Of a DNA stretch of 9,471 bases, positions 8,287 to 9,471 are shown piece after piece (the stretch's first letter is position 1; every line of letters begins with the position of its first letter). The notes beneath the pieces were generated by a model that searched no databases, had not been told where the DNA came from, and saw only the letters and a list, made by a program, of their open reading frames with translations. The position numbers were made by a program, and so were the translations under genes. The DNA comes from Acidobacteriota bacterium (GTDB lineage Bacteria > Acidobacteriota > Vicinamibacteria > Vicinamibacterales > 2-12-FULL-66-21). The stretch is from assembly GCA_013817065.1 (NCBI GenBank), contig JACDDJ010000128.1, positions 1 through 9,471 on the forward strand, given 5' to 3'.

Positions 8287-8307
8287 AAGCGCGAGCCGAC
8301 AGCGCTT
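8287..8307 (+). other. Small inverted repeat in intergenic region
   Basis: AAGCGC (8287-8292) and GCGCTT (8302-8307) form a 6-bp stem with a 9-nt loop. An alternative pairing, GACA with TGTC across GCGCT, uses the same bases. Too short to assign a role on its own; it lies just before the stronger hairpin at 8320. Confidence 0.3.
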
Positions 8308-8319
8308 GTCTGGCGATCG

Positions 8320-8338
8320 CCCCGGAGCGCGGGGTTTT
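8320..8338 (+). terminator. Intrinsic terminator-like hairpin after the propeller-PHP gene
   Basis: CCCCG (8320-8324) pairs with CGGGG (8330-8334) across a 5-nt loop and is followed at once by TTTTGT. It is short but has the GC stem plus T tail of a Rho-independent terminator, 61 bp after the stop at 8258. It separates that gene from the barrel gene at 8359, which would then need its own promoter; only a lone TATATC at 8343-8348 is seen. Confidence 0.6.
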
Positions 8339-8358
8339 GTGCTATATCGGATGCCCCC

Positions 8359-9471
8359 ATGTTCCAGCTCATGACGACAGTCGCGCTGACCATCGCGCTT
8401 ACTGCAAGCTCCGCATTGGCTCAGGACACGCGCGCCGAGGAGATCGCTCGCGCCCAGGCCGAAAAGGCCGGCCGACTCACTCCCAACGTCGCCACCGGCA
8501 CTGAAAAGACTCTCGCCTGGCTCGAAGGGCATTTCACCGACCCGACCACGGTCTATCTGACCTTCGGCGGACTCTATCCCTCGGCGGGCTTTGCGCCCGG
8601 CGTCGCGTTTCGCCATGCCGTCGGGCACGCCCGCTTCAACGCGGGCGGCGCGTACTCGATTCGCGCCTACAAGACAGCGTACGCCTCGCTTGGCTTCCCC
8701 GAACTGTTCAACGACAAGCTCGACATTCAGACCCACGTGAAGTGGACCGACGCCACCCAGGTCCCCTTCTACGGGATCGGCGACCAGACCTCGAAGGACA
8801 ACCGCGTCAACTACGGGCTCCGGGGGCTCGACGCGGGCGGCTCCGTGGCGCTGAAGCCGACGCGGTGGTTCTCAATCGGTGCCAGTCTCGCGCTGCACCA
8901 GATCGAGGATCGTGGCGGTGAGGGGACACGGCCATCGATCGAAACGATCGCCGGGTCCGGCGTGCCGGGGCTCTTCACCGACACGAAGTACCGCGACGCC
9001 AGCGGCTTTGCCGCCATCGACTGGCGCGAATCCCCAGGCTACACGCGGCGGGGCGGCCTCTACTCGATCGCGTTCCACGACATGAAGGACAGCGACAATC
9101 CGCTCAGCTTCCGTCGCGTCGATGCCGAAATCCAGCAGTTCCTGCCGATCCTGAAGGAGCACTGGGTGCTCGGCTTCCGCGCGCTCGTCCAGACGACGGA
9201 TGTCGATGATGACGACGTGGTGCCGTACTACCGGCTGCCGTCGCTTGGTGGCGCCAAGCGGCATCGCGGGTATGCGGACTTCCGCTTCCAGGACCGCCAC
9301 ATGATGCTGATCAGCGGTGAGTACCGCTGGCTGCCGTCGCGCGTGATCGACATGGCGCTGTTCGTTGACGCCGGCAAGGTCACCGCTGAGCGCCGTGACC
9401 TCGATTTCGAGGATTTGAAGACCGCGTACGGCATCGGCCTGCGCATTCACGGACCCACCTTCACGCCGCTG
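8359..9471 (+). CDS. Omp85/D15 (BamA/TamA-family) outer-membrane barrel protein, 3'-partial
   Basis: A reading frame of 371 codons runs open to the window edge. It begins with a signal peptide (MFQLMTTVALTIALTASSA, then LAQ). There is only about 35-40 residues of charged sequence before beta-strand-like segments start near residue 60 (TTVYLTFGGLYPSAGF), so no POTRA domain fits ahead of the barrel. The C-terminal half has the surface-antigen D15 signature: LPSLGGAKRHRGYADFRF contains Arg303-Gly304-Tyr305, matching the (V)RG(F/Y) motif of barrel loop 6, and MALFVDAGKV, then DLKTAYGIGLRIHGP, is the usual strand pair near the end of such barrels. The last strands lie beyond 9471. Family members without POTRA are common in Acidobacteriota by recollection; their cargo is unknown. 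It probably is not the essential BamA. Transcription is likely separate from the upstream gene because of the hairpin at 8320. No Shine-Dalgarno is visible. Confidence 0.88.
   Translation, partial: MFQLMTTVALTIALTASSALAQDTRAEEIARAQAEKAGRLTPNVATGTEKTLAWLEGHFTDPTTVYLTFGGLYPSAGFAPGVAFRHAVGHARFNAGGAYSIRAYKTAYASLGFPELFNDKLDIQTHVKWTDATQVPFYGIGDQTSKDNRVNYGLRGLDAGGSVALKPTRWFSIGASLALHQIEDRGGEGTRPSIETIAGSGVPGLFTDTKYRDASGFAAIDWRESPGYTRRGGLYSIAFHDMKDSDNPLSFRRVDAEIQQFLPILKEHWVLGFRALVQTTDVDDDDVVPYYRLPSLGGAKRHRGYADFRFQDRHMMLISGEYRWLPSRVIDMALFVDAGKVTAERRDLDFEDLKTAYGIGLRIHGPTFTPL

Overview
The window is a stretch of a GC-rich bacterial chromosome with strong G/C bias at third codon positions. The gene content is a set of exported proteins: a periplasmic-type gamma-glutamyltransferase, a PSMA-like M28 peptidase, a TolB-propeller/PHP metallohydrolase and a POTRA-less Omp85/D15 barrel. 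This points to a diderm (Gram-negative) soil-type organism, and the combination most resembles Acidobacteriota of the Vicinamibacterales kind. That assignment is by family flavour only; there is no rRNA or marker gene here. Every recognisable gene begins with a Sec-type signal peptide, or, for the first gene, what looks like the end of one.

Layout. Bases 2-1720 (+): gamma-glutamyltransferase, 5' end outside the window. Bases 1739-2437 (-): an exported SAM-dependent methyltransferase, convergent with the first gene across an 18-bp gap. Bases 2549-3238 (+): a secreted basic protein of unknown function with a 21-bp (7-residue) tandem repeat, divergent from the methyltransferase and followed by a strong hairpin. 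Bases 3354-5525 (+): a complete glutamate-carboxypeptidase-II/PSMA-like M28 peptidase. Bases 5526-5834: 309 bp without a confident gene, holding a coding-like fragment, a direct repeat, a 9-bp-stem hairpin and an array of TCCGTG units. Bases 5835-8258 (+): a six-bladed TolB-like propeller fused to a CehA/McbA-type PHP metallohydrolase domain. Bases 8259-8358: an intergenic region with a compact terminator-like hairpin. Bases 8359-9471 (+): an Omp85/D15-type outer-membrane barrel, open at its 3' end.

How they fit together. The glutamyltransferase and the M28 peptidase are both exported exopeptidase-type enzymes that would suit peptide or glutathione scavenging outside the cytoplasm. The propeller-PHP protein is another exported hydrolase, and the barrel would sit in the outer membrane. 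The genes are separated by hairpins and 100-300 bp gaps, so they look like individually transcribed neighbours rather than one operon. I see no defence system, CRISPR array, insertion sequence, tRNA or rRNA. The most unusual non-coding signal is a three-unit TCCGTG array with nearly the same internal spacing upstream of both large hydrolase genes (3311-3342 and 5761-5793).
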